Position numbers and translations under genes: made by a program
DNA from: Solobacterium sp.
Lineage (GTDB): Bacteria; Bacillota_I; Bacilli_A; Erysipelotrichales; Erysipelotrichaceae
Length of the DNA stretch: 59,655 nucleotides
Assembly: GCA_017536885.1 (NCBI GenBank)
Contig: JAFWCM010000004.1
Location: 1 to 59,655, forward strand
Direction: 5' to 3'
Notes under the pieces: generated by a model
The model's input: only the letters and a program-made list of their open reading frames with translations
The model's database searches: none
What the model was told of the DNA's origin: nothing
Shown here: piece after piece, positions 25,363 through 35,069 of the stretch
Numbering within the stretch: the stretch's first letter is position 1
How the letters are laid out: each line of letters opens with the position of its first letter

Positions 25363-26874
25363 TCAGAACTGGAAATAGATGAAGTTCGCCGCGTTGTATC
25401 CCGGCCCGTATACGCCGAACACAAGAATGGCAAGAATCGCCGCATAATACACAGCCCATCGGACCAGGACCGGCTGTTTCAGAAGACTCTGCCGGATGGA
25501 GATGCCGCGGGCATGCATGACATCAACCCCCAGCAAAACAAGAATGGACAGCACCATAAGCCAGAAATCAGTCATATTCAGACCCAGGGTGTAGAGTGTT
25601 CCGTCAAAGAGCACCCAGGGGTTGAATACCGCAAACCAGGAGCGTATGATCGCAAATGCCTCATTGATCGTTGCGGCACGGAAGAACGTCCAGGCAAAAT
25701 CGACCAGAATGAACGTGAGGATTCCTTTCATCAGCTGAACGCCGAACGCATCGGGATTCACCTTCAGCGCCGCGGTGATCTTTTTCCGGATCGGCCTGAA
25801 CAGATCGCCGATCACCTGCATGGCACCGTTGAGACCGCCCCAGACGACATAGGTCCAGTTGGCCCCGTGCCAGAGACCGGAGATCAGAAAGACGATCATG
25901 ATATTCCGGTATTTCTTCCACTTTGCGCAGCGGCTTCCCCCCAGCGGAAAATAGATGTAATCCCGGAACCAGCTGGTGAGGGAAATATGCCATCTGCGCC
26001 AGAATTCGGCAACGCTGGTCGAAAGATAAGGCTGTTCAAAATTCTTCATGAGATGAAATCCCATCACCTCGGCGGACCCGATCGCAATCGTTGTATAGCC
26101 GTTGAAGTCACAGTAGATCTGAATGGCAAACAGAGCGGTAGCGATCATCGGGATCAGCCCTTCATAGGCAGTATGGTAGTTGTAAACCTGATCCACGATG
26201 ACAGCGACGCGGTCGGCGATCACGATCTTCATGAAGAATCCCCACAGCATTAACATCATTCCCCTGACGACCTGTTCACTGCGGAAGGCATGCTTGTCTT
26301 CAAACTGCTTCAGCAGGTTGTTGGAGCGCTCGATCGGACCGGCCACCAGCTGCGGGAAAAAGGAAACGAAGAGTGCATAGCGAAGGAAGTTCTTCTCCGC
26401 TTTCGTAGTGCCGCGGTAGACATCGATGTCATAGCTCAGCGACTGGAAGGTAAAGAAGGAAATACCGACGGGAAGTGCGACGTTAAGCTTTGGAATCGAA
26501 ATGGGAATTCCGACGGAACTCGCAATGGCGACAATGCTTTCGGTCAGGAAGTTGGCGTATTTGAACCACGCCAGCACCGAAAACATGAATACCAGGGTCA
26601 CCGTGATATAGAGCGTCGCCTTTCCGGTATGGCGCTTTTCCTGTTCGACATGAGCGGCTTCTTCTCTCTTTGCGATGTCGATGAAGATCGCATCGAAATA
26701 AGTGATGACCGTACACCCAAGCATCAGTAAGATGAATCTTGGATCCCAGCACATGTAGAAGTAATAGCTCGCCGCAAGAAGCAGAAGATTGCGGACCTTC
26801 TGCCAGGGGGTGATGTAGTAGAGAAACACCACGCAGGGAAAGAAGATCAGATAGGAAAGAGAATTAAATAACAT
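25363..26874 (-). CDS. MBOAT-family O-acyltransferase
   Basis: A 503-residue polytopic protein of the AlgI/DltB branch of membrane-bound O-acyltransferases. Diagnostic segments are FFPQLVAGPIERSNNLLKQF, the long block SVAEFWRRWHISLTSWFRDY with its conserved Trp/His, and SGLWHGANWTYVVWGG, which contains the catalytic His. It should pass acetyl or other acyl groups across the membrane to the SGNH protein encoded next, for modification of the exported polysaccharide. It follows the GT-C-like gene by 3 bases. The acyl donor and the acceptor sugar cannot be read from the sequence. Confidence 0.92.
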   Translation of the reverse strand: MLFNSLSYLIFFPCVVFLYYITPWQKVRNLLLLAASYYFYMCWDPRFILLMLGCTVITYFDAIFIDIAKREEAAHVEQEKRHTGKATLYITVTLVFMFSVLAWFKYANFLTESIVAIASSVGIPISIPKLNVALPVGISFFTFQSLSYDIDVYRGTTKAEKNFLRYALFVSFFPQLVAGPIERSNNLLKQFEDKHAFRSEQVVRGMMLMLWGFFMKIVIADRVAVIVDQVYNYHTAYEGLIPMIATALFAIQIYCDFNGYTTIAIGSAEVMGFHLMKNFEQPYLSTSVAEFWRRWHISLTSWFRDYIYFPLGGSRCAKWKKYRNIMIVFLISGLWHGANWTYVVWGGLNGAMQVIGDLFRPIRKKITAALKVNPDAFGVQLMKGILTFILVDFAWTFFRAATINEAFAIIRSWFAVFNPWVLFDGTLYTLGLNMTDFWLMVLSILVLLGVDVMHARGISIRQSLLKQPVLVRWAVYYAAILAILVFGVYGPGYNAANFIYFQF

Positions 26875-26877
26875 GGC

Positions 26878-28998
26878 TTACTTCTCCTTCCTTTCCGAGT
26901 CACGGATAACGAATTCCTTCTTCCGGGTCTGAAGCGTATCAAACAATGACTTCTTCTTTTTCTTTTCTGCGGGCTTTGTCTCTGCCGGAGCGGGAGTTAT
27001 TTCATCCTCCGCCTTCAGAGAACTCCCTTCGCTTCCTTCCGCAGTTCTGGAAGCGGGTTCTTCCCCTGCTTCGGTTTTCCCGCCGCTCTCTTCCCCGAGA
27101 GATGCATGCATACTTTCAGACGCAGCCGGTTCTGCTGTTTCTTTGACCGTTTTGTTTTCCGCAGGTTCCTCTTCTCTCTTCTTCCGCTCGGAAAGATGCG
27201 CCTCATGATCATCCGCGTACCTGGGCTTTGGCTCCGTGTGGGATTTCGCGGCGGACTGGCTCATCACCACCCGCACATGACCATCCCTGATTGCCGGTCC
27301 CATATCAAACTGGGCATGGAGGGCGGCAGCCCTGAGATCTTCGATCTTCTTCTCCTCGGCCCGGATTCTTTCGATCCGTTCCTTTGCGGCTTTCTCTTCC
27401 GCTTCCTTATGTTCCTTTTCGATCTTCTGGGCAAGCACGATCTTTTGCACGCGTTCCATCATCAGATAAAAGAATACACCGGTCATAATCGCCAGGATCG
27501 GCAGGGTATGATAGTGATAGCGGTTCTGGTTCTCGACAAGAAGATGCAGGGCAACGGTGCCGCAGAACATCAGGACAAAGGAATATGAAGTATTCGGCAC
27601 CTTCCGCACCATGATCACCCCGGCAAGCCCCGAGGCAAGCAGAACAAACAGATAAAAGAAATCACTGACATCCATCATCTGATAGAGATAGGCTTCCCGC
27701 TCCTTTGTGAGGTTGGACTGCTGGTCCATGAACAGGATGTTCCAGGAAGCTCCGTAGTCATCGTTTCCCCAGAGCACTTCATATTTGTGAATGAAGAGAT
27801 CGCCCAGAGCCCGGGGATCGACGAGAAGCCGCTGCACTGCCATATCCCGGCAGATCAGCTGTGCCTCCGCGCCGGAGCCGGTTTCTTCCAGGGCATCGTA
27901 AAGATACTGCGCATCCTCTTCATTCCAGCCGCCGAAGCTCTGCAGGTTGAGACCGACCAGAAGGTTGTATCCAAACGAGGCCGATCCCCCGGCAAGCTCG
28001 CGGTTGGTGTTGTAGGAGACGGTGAAAGTCAGAAGTTTATTGAGCAGAAAATACACGGCGAATATGATCAGAAACCGCTTCCATCCCCGGTTCACCGCCC
28101 GCACCCCCAGGGGAATATCGTTCTTGGGAAGATCGGACAGTTCCTCTTCCGTCGAGAACAGGCAGATTCCGATGGAGACGAGGTAGATCAGTGCCATGGG
28201 ACGCACAAAGGAACCGATGGCCAGAGTCACTCCGACCAGCACGAGTTCGATCGTGATAATCCAGGGATGTTTCTCCTTGGCGGCGGTCTGCTTCATCGTG
28301 AGGGTAAACAGCACCATCGCTATAAGCAGGAAAAGCGTAAACATCGGTTCGCTGGCCACGAAGTTGCTGTAGAGGATCGTCGACGGGAAAAAGCACATGA
28401 TCGCAAGCGAAAGGATGCCCGCCGCTTTTCCGGCAATCATGCGCGAAAGAATCCATACCAGAACACAGCTGATCATCATCGCGGCAAGGTTGAAATACAA
28501 TGCCGTGCTCACACTGGTCCCAAACAGCGAAAAGGCAATGGAAAGAATGGCGGGATAACCGTAGACATGCGGAAACATTGAAATGTAATCGCAGTACCCC
28601 TGTGCCTCTTCGATCAGTGTTCCCCGGCGGATGTAATCGGCGACCTCATAGTAGGTCCGGTAGTCGGATACCGGCTCCATGGGCATCGTCCGGATGTAGT
28701 TCACCCGCAGGATAAACCCGCCGAGCAGGATCGTGATGCCGAGAAACAGCTCCGCCAGCCGGCTGAGATCCCTCGAATGTTCCAGGCGTTTTGTTACCTC
28801 AAGACGAAACCACACCGCACCCGCAAACACGGAAAGACAGCTCACCGCAAGAATTGCAATGAGCCATTCCCCTTTCAGAAGATACGGATACTCCTGTCCT
28901 TCGCCGAGGGACTGAAGGGTCGTGGAAAGCGCGAAGAACAGGCAGATGGCGTAGACGATCAGGGCAAAGGTATAGAACGCATTGCGTTTGAGTCTCAC
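26878..28998 (-). CDS. GT-C-like membrane glycosyltransferase with charged cytoplasmic tail
   Basis: A 706-residue protein. Residues 1-530 contain about 12 membrane segments with the features of GT-C (PMT/ArnT-like) enzymes: VNYIRTMPMEPVSDYRTYYEVADY in the first large loop with a conserved Asp, then FFPSTILYSNFVASEP. The last ~170 residues are soluble, start with a Lys/Glu-rich coiled-coil-like stretch and end in KKSLFDTLQTRKKEFVI. Such enzymes add a sugar from a polyprenyl phosphate donor to an extracellular acceptor, so side-chain decoration of the polymer is a reasonable guess. The start overlaps the BcsB-like gene by 4 bases. The charged tail is not typical of the family and may dock partners. 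Confidence 0.75.
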   Translation of the reverse strand: MRLKRNAFYTFALIVYAICLFFALSTTLQSLGEGQEYPYLLKGEWLIAILAVSCLSVFAGAVWFRLEVTKRLEHSRDLSRLAELFLGITILLGGFILRVNYIRTMPMEPVSDYRTYYEVADYIRRGTLIEEAQGYCDYISMFPHVYGYPAILSIAFSLFGTSVSTALYFNLAAMMISCVLVWILSRMIAGKAAGILSLAIMCFFPSTILYSNFVASEPMFTLFLLIAMVLFTLTMKQTAAKEKHPWIITIELVLVGVTLAIGSFVRPMALIYLVSIGICLFSTEEELSDLPKNDIPLGVRAVNRGWKRFLIIFAVYFLLNKLLTFTVSYNTNRELAGGSASFGYNLLVGLNLQSFGGWNEEDAQYLYDALEETGSGAEAQLICRDMAVQRLLVDPRALGDLFIHKYEVLWGNDDYGASWNILFMDQQSNLTKEREAYLYQMMDVSDFFYLFVLLASGLAGVIMVRKVPNTSYSFVLMFCGTVALHLLVENQNRYHYHTLPILAIMTGVFFYLMMERVQKIVLAQKIEKEHKEAEEKAAKERIERIRAEEKKIEDLRAAALHAQFDMGPAIRDGHVRVVMSQSAAKSHTEPKPRYADDHEAHLSERKKREEEPAENKTVKETAEPAASESMHASLGEESGGKTEAGEEPASRTAEGSEGSSLKAEDEITPAPAETKPAEKKKKKSLFDTLQTRKKEFVIRDSERKEK

Positions 28999-31313
28999 TT
29001 CTTCTCCTCCTCCGCTTTATTCTTCCGGTACCGGAACACAACGATCAGTACCGCCGCAAGAATCAGAATCATCGCCAGGGTGGAAACCAGCGTGAACAAT
29101 ATCGCATCCTTGTTCTGAGCAATCCGCTCCCGGAGGCTGGCCTGATGGACCGCTTCATCCTTGAGGAATCGGTAATGCTTGGTTTCAAGATCCCGGTCGA
29201 TCAGGAACGCATCCCCTGCCAGAGTCCAGTTGTTCTCCTGTACGGAGGCAAAGCGCTCGATCGCATTCAGTGAAGCGTCTTCCGTGCCGCTTACGGCAAG
29301 GATGGCCCGGGATTTCTGCCAGGGCGAACGGATGATCTGAAGCACGCCCATCTCACGCGAGAAGCGATCACCGAGAAGCAGCTGATCATTGCTCAGAAAG
29401 CTGCCTCCGTCGGAACTGTATCTGAAGCTGAGATGTTCGTTGATCTTCTGAATGAAGGCATTGGAGCGATAGGTGCCCAGGGTCACGACATGGCGGTTTT
29501 CACTTTCCGCCGGATAAGACGATGCCTTGAAAACAAGCAGATCGCCATACGGGGATACATTCGCGCCGAGCAGTGCCGCAATTCTTCCAAACAGCGACAA
29601 TTCCGCATCACTCATGGAATCGGGAACGACAACCGCAAGATGATTGAAGGAACCGAGCTGCTGGAACGGATACGGCCGCAGGGAGAGATCATAGGTGCTG
29701 GAGGCACCGACCGGAAGATAGAGCACGGAGTCCCCGCTCACATATCCCCAGGGCATCTCATCCGCCCGCCTGGTGCAGTACTGATCCTTGACCTCAAGGT
29801 CGTAGGCGATTTTGATCGAAGCCGCATGGGTGCCCACCGCATCACTCGGCATCATGAAGCTGAAGACATCCGAGTCGCATTTCTCCCGGTCGAGCTTTTT
29901 GCTCGCAACCGGCTTGTCGCCCCAGTAGACGGTGATCAGAGAACGGTCGAAATCGAGGTTGTCGCTGTAGCGCAGGCGCAGGTCGATCTTTCCGCCTTCG
30001 CCCAGGATAAACCCGCCGGAAAACGGCAGATAGATCGTCTGTTCCTGGTGGAACGGGCCGATGAAGCTGAGGCCGTCGTAATCGGTAATGCCCTTGATCG
30101 TCTCGCCGTCTTCAATAAGTGCGCTCAATGAGCGGTTCATGATCACCTGCTCACTGGAGCCTTTGGGCACATAGGCCCAGTCTGCTTTTTCCTGGGTGAC
30201 CCGGTCCACATCCATCAGAAGCGCCGCCCCTTCCGCAAGGCATTCGGGATCTTCCGAAGTGAGAACCAGAATCGCGGTATCCCCTTCGCCGTATTCATAG
30301 ACCAGTGCCCCGCCTGCAAGATCCCGGCTGACGGAAGGCATACGGGATCGGATCGTCTCGGGCAGATGATCTCTGCTCGCCACAAAGAGTGCGTTCTTCC
30401 CCGCCGTGTAATGGGAGAAGGTCAGAAAGCCGATGTCATCTTCCCTTACCGTCTCATCGCCAAGATCCGCCCTTAACATGAACGCGGCCCGGAGCTCTTC
30501 TTCCGAGGCGTTCTCGGGCACATAGACATTCAGATGTTCGCCGGTTTCATCCATTGTCGAAATCAGCGGATACGGATAGTAGCTGATCTGATAGCCGGTA
30601 TCCATGACGCTGTATCCGACTTCGATAAACGAGTTCTTCGAAATCGAAATCCAGTTGGCACCGGAAAGATCATCCAGACATCCGTCATCGTCATACAGGC
30701 GCACAAAGCCGCTGATCGTGAAGTTGTTGTATCCCTCCTCCAGAAGTTCTGTCGGAATCAGGACATAGGCGATCTGGGTCGCGCCCCGCTCATAATTCAC
30801 CGCACAGGAATAAATCGGAGAATTGTTGATGAAAAAGGTGATGCTTGCCGGAACGTTGTCGATCATCGGGCTGATCGAATATTCGATCTGCGCCAGGGCA
30901 TAATCGATCTGCCAGTATTTTGCGATCTTGAAGAAGTAGGCACTCTGGCCGAACACCCCGCGCAATACCGTGCTTTCGGTGTAGTCGAAGATCATCGTAT
31001 GTTCCGACTCCTTCACGGCAGGCCGCTCACTGACCGGTGCCCCGGCTGTTTCCGGGTCGCCGGAAAGAACATAATCGATCATCGCGAGCTGAGACTGGCT
31101 GTCATTCCGTTCCGCTTCGGCTTCCTTCTCTTCCCCGTTCACTTCCCCGTTCTCTTCCCCGGTTTCTACGCCGGTCTCTTCCTTTCCGGGTTCGTAAAAC
31201 GAATAGGTTTCGTATTCTTCCCCTTCCGCACGCGCCGGCAGAATCATCACCGTGATGACGGCAAGCGCGGAAAGCAGTGTTGTTAAGACCTTCCCGATTT
31301 CTTTCTTCTTCAT
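28995..31313 (-). CDS. BcsB-like exopolysaccharide synthase subunit
   Basis: A 772-residue protein with a signal peptide, a Glu-rich linker (about residues 35-75), a large extracellular beta-rich region and one C-terminal membrane helix with a short basic tail. The body matches the BcsB (cellulose synthase regulatory subunit) layout of alternating carbohydrate-binding and flavodoxin-like domains: GQSAYFFKIAKYWQI, SITFFINNSPIYSC, LNVYVPENASEEEL, NHLAVVVPDSMSDAEL. BcsB holds the synthase and guides the polymer out of the membrane. The GT2 synthase gene lies 18 bases upstream, as in bcs and pss-type operons. The sequence is divergent, so the polymer need not be cellulose. Confidence 0.82.
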   Translation of the reverse strand: MKKKEIGKVLTTLLSALAVITVMILPARAEGEEYETYSFYEPGKEETGVETGEENGEVNGEEKEAEAERNDSQSQLAMIDYVLSGDPETAGAPVSERPAVKESEHTMIFDYTESTVLRGVFGQSAYFFKIAKYWQIDYALAQIEYSISPMIDNVPASITFFINNSPIYSCAVNYERGATQIAYVLIPTELLEEGYNNFTISGFVRLYDDDGCLDDLSGANWISISKNSFIEVGYSVMDTGYQISYYPYPLISTMDETGEHLNVYVPENASEEELRAAFMLRADLGDETVREDDIGFLTFSHYTAGKNALFVASRDHLPETIRSRMPSVSRDLAGGALVYEYGEGDTAILVLTSEDPECLAEGAALLMDVDRVTQEKADWAYVPKGSSEQVIMNRSLSALIEDGETIKGITDYDGLSFIGPFHQEQTIYLPFSGGFILGEGGKIDLRLRYSDNLDFDRSLITVYWGDKPVASKKLDREKCDSDVFSFMMPSDAVGTHAASIKIAYDLEVKDQYCTRRADEMPWGYVSGDSVLYLPVGASSTYDLSLRPYPFQQLGSFNHLAVVVPDSMSDAELSLFGRIAALLGANVSPYGDLLVFKASSYPAESENRHVVTLGTYRSNAFIQKINEHLSFRYSSDGGSFLSNDQLLLGDRFSREMGVLQIIRSPWQKSRAILAVSGTEDASLNAIERFASVQENNWTLAGDAFLIDRDLETKHYRFLKDEAVHQASLRERIAQNKDAILFTLVSTLAMILILAAVLIVVFRYRKNKAEEEKK

Positions 31314-31331
31314 ATGAGTTCCTCCGAAATT

Positions 31332-32633
31332 CTATCCGTTATTCTTTACCGCCGGTGCCTGTTCCGATGCCGTTTCGACATAGCGCACCGTCTTGTCCCA
31401 TTTGACTTCCCGTTTGAGTACCGCATCCAATGTGGAATCCCATGCGGCCTTGGCAACCACGACCACCCAGAGCTTTGCGTACGTAAACAGCATCAGTGTC
31501 GCAAGCCCCAGGGATTCCAGGGAGAATTCATTCTTTTCGAGTGAAAGCGTAAGCATGATGTTGGCGACAAACACGACGATCGCCATCCCCCACAGCATCG
31601 GTGTAAAGCCGCCGAGCTTCACCGTGACAAGACCCAGCATGCCGCCCAGGAATATCATGTCGGAAGCGATCAGTGAGGTGAGCATGATGCTGTAGACCAG
31701 GGCGTAGTACAGCGTGTCGAAACGCATCGCCCCCGCCTCTTTGTCAAAGGTGTACTTGAAATTCTTGATCATGACGTAGATGTTTCCCTTAGCCCACCGC
31801 ACTCTCTGCTTGAACCAGATCGGAAGCAGATGCGGTTCCTGTTCCCAGGTCACCGCCTGGGGCAGAAGCTTGATGTAGTAGCCCATGCGGTAGATCCGGA
31901 AGCTGATCTCGGTATCCTCGGAAAGCGCCTTGACATCCCAGCCGCCGACCTTTTCGATGATGTCGCGGCGGATCACGTAATTGGTGCCGGGGATCGTGCA
32001 GAGGCGGAAGAAGAAGTATCTGCCCGCCTGGTTGGTGCACTGGTGCGAGAGGGTTTCGATGTTGACAAAGCGCGAGAGAATCGAGGCATTCCGGTTTCTG
32101 GTCCGGAATTTTCCGATCACCGCTCCGAGCTTCTCATCCGCCATCAGGTTCTCCACCAGCAGCCGCAGAGCCGGTTTTTCCGGCGTGTTGTCGGCATCGT
32201 AGATCGCGATCACGCTTCCCTTTGCGATCGAGTATCCGATGTTCAGCGCGTTGGATTTGCCGGTGCCGCCGACCACCTTGTCGGTGGAAAGACAGATCAG
32301 CCGGTGATCCGGGTGGCTGGCCGCAAGATCGGAGAGAATCTCTTCGGTGTTGTCGCTGGAGTTGTCGTTGACGACGATGATTTCGTATTTCTCCTTCGGG
32401 TAATCGAAGCTGAGCAATGCCTGCACGGTGCGCTTCAGCACCAGAGCCTCGTTGTGTGCCGGAACGAGGATCGATACCATCGGATAGTCCTTTTCGTCCA
32501 TGGGGATATTGCCGTCGGATTTATTGCACCGGTAGATGTAGATGAAGCCGCCGATGCTGAGGATCACATTGAGGATCATCATGAACCAGATCGCCGCAAT
32601 CGCATACAGAGAGATGATCTCAGCCGCTGACAT
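31332..32633 (-). CDS. Processive GT2 glycosyltransferase, BcsA-like without PilZ
   Basis: From the ATG at 32633, spaced correctly after AAAGGAG, the product is 433 residues. One N-terminal helix precedes the GT2 catalytic domain, and several helices follow. All motifs of a processive beta-glycan synthase are present: SILVPAHNE, a DAD motif in IYDADN, the acid/base region ALSEDTEIS, and QRVRWAKGN (QxxRW). The C-terminal PilZ domain that binds c-di-GMP in Gram-negative BcsA is absent. The operon instead carries a separate degenerate GGDEF protein two genes upstream. The enzyme should polymerise the backbone and extrude it together with the BcsB-like partner. The sugar could be Glc, GlcNAc or ManNAc; the operon's epimerase favours ManNAc. 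Confidence 0.9.
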   Translation of the reverse strand: MSAAEIISLYAIAAIWFMMILNVILSIGGFIYIYRCNKSDGNIPMDEKDYPMVSILVPAHNEALVLKRTVQALLSFDYPKEKYEIIVVNDNSSDNTEEILSDLAASHPDHRLICLSTDKVVGGTGKSNALNIGYSIAKGSVIAIYDADNTPEKPALRLLVENLMADEKLGAVIGKFRTRNRNASILSRFVNIETLSHQCTNQAGRYFFFRLCTIPGTNYVIRRDIIEKVGGWDVKALSEDTEISFRIYRMGYYIKLLPQAVTWEQEPHLLPIWFKQRVRWAKGNIYVMIKNFKYTFDKEAGAMRFDTLYYALVYSIMLTSLIASDMIFLGGMLGLVTVKLGGFTPMLWGMAIVVFVANIMLTLSLEKNEFSLESLGLATLMLFTYAKLWVVVVAKAAWDSTLDAVLKREVKWDKTVRYVETASEQAPAVKNNG

Positions 32634-34206
32634 CGTCATTCTCCTTTCCCTTCGAAGCATCCTTCACCGGCACCAGGAATCTTCGATGCATCTGTTTTCG
32701 GGAGTAGTAACCCATCACCAGGAACATGGTCACGATCAGTAAACTGATTCCGATCAGGAAGTAGTTCTGATTGCGGATGTTGGCGACAAAGCGGTAATAC
32801 ACATTCCGCTGGTAGTCATGGTCTTTGTCATACTCCTTCGGCACATATTCGAGAAACTTCTGTTCTCCGTTGACGAGCAGGCTCGATCCGTTCCAGACAA
32901 GCACATTGCCGCCGTCGAAGAACATCGCCTGATCCGAATCCCAGAGGCTCTGCATCGGAATCGGCGCATTCTTTGCGGTGCTGATCCTCTTCAGTACTTC
33001 CTCATCTTCCAGCTCCGCAAGATTGACAAACACCGCGGTGGAATTGACGCTGAGGTGAGAGATCCCGGTCTCTTCCAGATGAATCGACGGGAAGATGCGG
33101 AGATTGCCCATCGAGATGAACTTCTGCAGGCTGTACTCCCTGACCGAATGAGAGGCAAAGGCATCGGTGTCGCTGAAGATCAGGGTGCGGTTCCGCCCGA
33201 GAATCGGAAGAAGGTCCTCGCGGAAGATCCATTCCGAGGGAATCTCGAGAGCCAATGGATAAACCTCGTTTTCAAAATAGTTCAGAGCCGCTTCCGTGAT
33301 CTTTTCCGAAAGCTCTTCCGGCTTGATGCCGTTTTGAACAATCGGGGCATGGAGGACGATACTGCCGCCGTTGGCCTGGGCAAAGCGAAGCACTTCGCAG
33401 AACTGCTGCATCGCCGGATAGTCCTGGTTCTGATAGATCGGCATGACCGAGATCACATAGCTCATCTTCTGTTCCGTCATCAGATCCACAAACCTGCGCA
33501 GACGGTACGGATCCTCAAACGGGTAGACTTCATCGAAGACCACATATTCGGTATAGACATGCATGCGTGATTCATAAGGCCAGAGCCAGGCCGCAATCTC
33601 CTGCGACAGGACTGCCTTGGCAAACTCCGTCGTATAGTCCGTTAAGGCGATATAGCGGTTCTTATTGACCGCCGAGACAAGCGGCACTTCGCCGCCGCTG
33701 AACTCGGCGAGCCCGGCGGCGGTATCCGCCTCTTCAAAGGCGCCGGGATGATCCACGGGGATGCTGGCATGGTATTCCGTCTGATCCGGAAATGTATAAA
33801 CCGCCTCCGCCTTTACTGCCCTGGTCTCGGCGGCCTTCAGACCGATCCCGCGGAAGTGGTCGGCACTGCCGAGAATCAGGAGCTGGCCGCTGAATCCTTC
33901 CGCCAGGGAATAGGAATCCCGCTCCACTTCGGAAGAGTTCAGAAAGATGAGATTGGCGTATTTCCAGACCTCGGCCCGTCCCGATTCCATATCCGCAAAG
34001 TCGGCAGTATAGCCAAGGCTTGTGATCACCTGGGCCAGAGAGGAAAGATTGTCGGCGCTGTCCTTGAGATTCATCGCCGCGGGATAGATCACAAGGATAT
34101 CCGCCGGTTCCGGCTCTTCTTCCGCGCGCACCAAAACCCCCCTGCCCGTAAAACAGACGAGCAGAAGAATGAGGATCAGGTGTTTTGCGAAAGTGTTAAA
34201 CCTCAT
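32620..34206 (-). CDS. DUF2334 deacetylase-like exported membrane protein
   Basis: From the ATG at 34206, preceded by AAAGGA, the product is 528 residues. It has an N-terminal signal/anchor, an alpha/beta extracellular region, a DUF2334 (polysaccharide-deacetylase-like) domain in the middle and a C-terminal membrane helix with a basic tail (about 490-515). Visible deacetylase-type features are VVFDEVYPFEDPYRLRRF, SYVISVMPIY and VLHAPI; the first Asp and the His would bind the metal. It probably removes N-acetyl groups from the polymer as it leaves the cell, as in other exopolysaccharide systems. It overlaps the synthase gene by 14 bases and the upstream gene by 11. Confidence 0.8.
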   Translation of the reverse strand: MRFNTFAKHLILILLLVCFTGRGVLVRAEEEPEPADILVIYPAAMNLKDSADNLSSLAQVITSLGYTADFADMESGRAEVWKYANLIFLNSSEVERDSYSLAEGFSGQLLILGSADHFRGIGLKAAETRAVKAEAVYTFPDQTEYHASIPVDHPGAFEEADTAAGLAEFSGGEVPLVSAVNKNRYIALTDYTTEFAKAVLSQEIAAWLWPYESRMHVYTEYVVFDEVYPFEDPYRLRRFVDLMTEQKMSYVISVMPIYQNQDYPAMQQFCEVLRFAQANGGSIVLHAPIVQNGIKPEELSEKITEAALNYFENEVYPLALEIPSEWIFREDLLPILGRNRTLIFSDTDAFASHSVREYSLQKFISMGNLRIFPSIHLEETGISHLSVNSTAVFVNLAELEDEEVLKRISTAKNAPIPMQSLWDSDQAMFFDGGNVLVWNGSSLLVNGEQKFLEYVPKEYDKDHDYQRNVYYRFVANIRNQNYFLIGISLLIVTMFLVMGYYSRKQMHRRFLVPVKDASKGKENDDVSG

Positions 34207-35065
34207 AAGCGAATTCCTTTTCCGTTTCATTCACAAACCGCACGGAATCCTTTTTCATGGATTTGTCATACTGGCGGTAGACGATGCTGAGATCGACTAC
34301 CAGGGTCTGTTCGTTGAGATCCCTGAGCATATTCTTCTTTGCGACTGCCAGCAGGATTCTCCGCTTGATCACCTCCACCCCTTCCGGAAAGGAGAAGTAG
34401 ATGATCGCAACGCCGCCCTTGTCATCGGTCGAAAAGATCCTGTCTTCCAGGCGAAGCGTATCCTGAATCGTATCAGCGAGCTCATAGCGCAGGTCATTGA
34501 ACTGCCGCGCGGACAGTACCTTGCGCAGCTCATCCGCATAGCGCAGCCTTACCAGCATCAGCCCCATCTCGGTGCCGTTGCGCTCGCACAGTGCCATGTA
34601 TCTTGCCAGTGACTGGATCAGGCTGCGGTAGTTTTCCAGGCCGGTCAGAGGATCAATGACCGTCAGTTCATCAATGCGCCGGTTGAGGATCGAGTTGATG
34701 CCCTCCATGCTGGAAAACAGAGAGATGAACAGCTCCATTCCTCCGGCCGAAGCCAGGATCAGCACCGGCCAGAGAAACGCGGCGGGTTCGATCGGCTGAT
34801 GATAGGCCGCATAGCTGTAGATCTTGTACACGGCAAAGATCAGGATCTCCACCGCTGCCGTGATGACGCTCGCGGTTCTCGCTCTCAATGCCGCAAGAAA
34901 GCCCGCCGCAAAGACACCGAAAAGAAGGATGATATTCTGTACCATCAGGGTGCGCGGGGAACTCGCGGTGATAAGGCTTCCGGCAATAAGACTTGCCATA
35001 AACAGGATCAGTCCGATGTCCTGAAGAAGAACCTGTCTGCTTGCGGATGTATTCTCGTTGTTCAT
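34196..35065 (-). CDS. Membrane protein with degenerate GGDEF domain, intact I-site
   Basis: A 289-residue protein with about four membrane helices (residues 12-118) and a cytoplasmic GGDEF-type domain (about 130-265). The fold landmarks are present: DPLTGLENY (138-146, canonical DxLTGLxNR). At the active-site position DDKGG (214-218) replaces GGDEF, so it should not make c-di-GMP. Exactly five residues before it stands RLED (205-208), matching the RxxD inhibitory site that binds c-di-GMP. It is therefore a probable c-di-GMP receptor, like PssE in Listeria or PelD in Pseudomonas, controlling the synthase encoded downstream. The start is fixed by GTATGAACAAC at 35065 and the gene sits 4 bases after the 517-residue membrane protein gene. 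Confidence 0.8.
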   Translation of the reverse strand: MNNENTSASRQVLLQDIGLILFMASLIAGSLITASSPRTLMVQNIILLFGVFAAGFLAALRARTASVITAAVEILIFAVYKIYSYAAYHQPIEPAAFLWPVLILASAGGMELFISLFSSMEGINSILNRRIDELTVIDPLTGLENYRSLIQSLARYMALCERNGTEMGLMLVRLRYADELRKVLSARQFNDLRYELADTIQDTLRLEDRIFSTDDKGGVAIIYFSFPEGVEVIKRRILLAVAKKNMLRDLNEQTLVVDLSIVYRQYDKSMKKDSVRFVNETEKEFAYEV

Positions 35066-35069
35066 ACGC

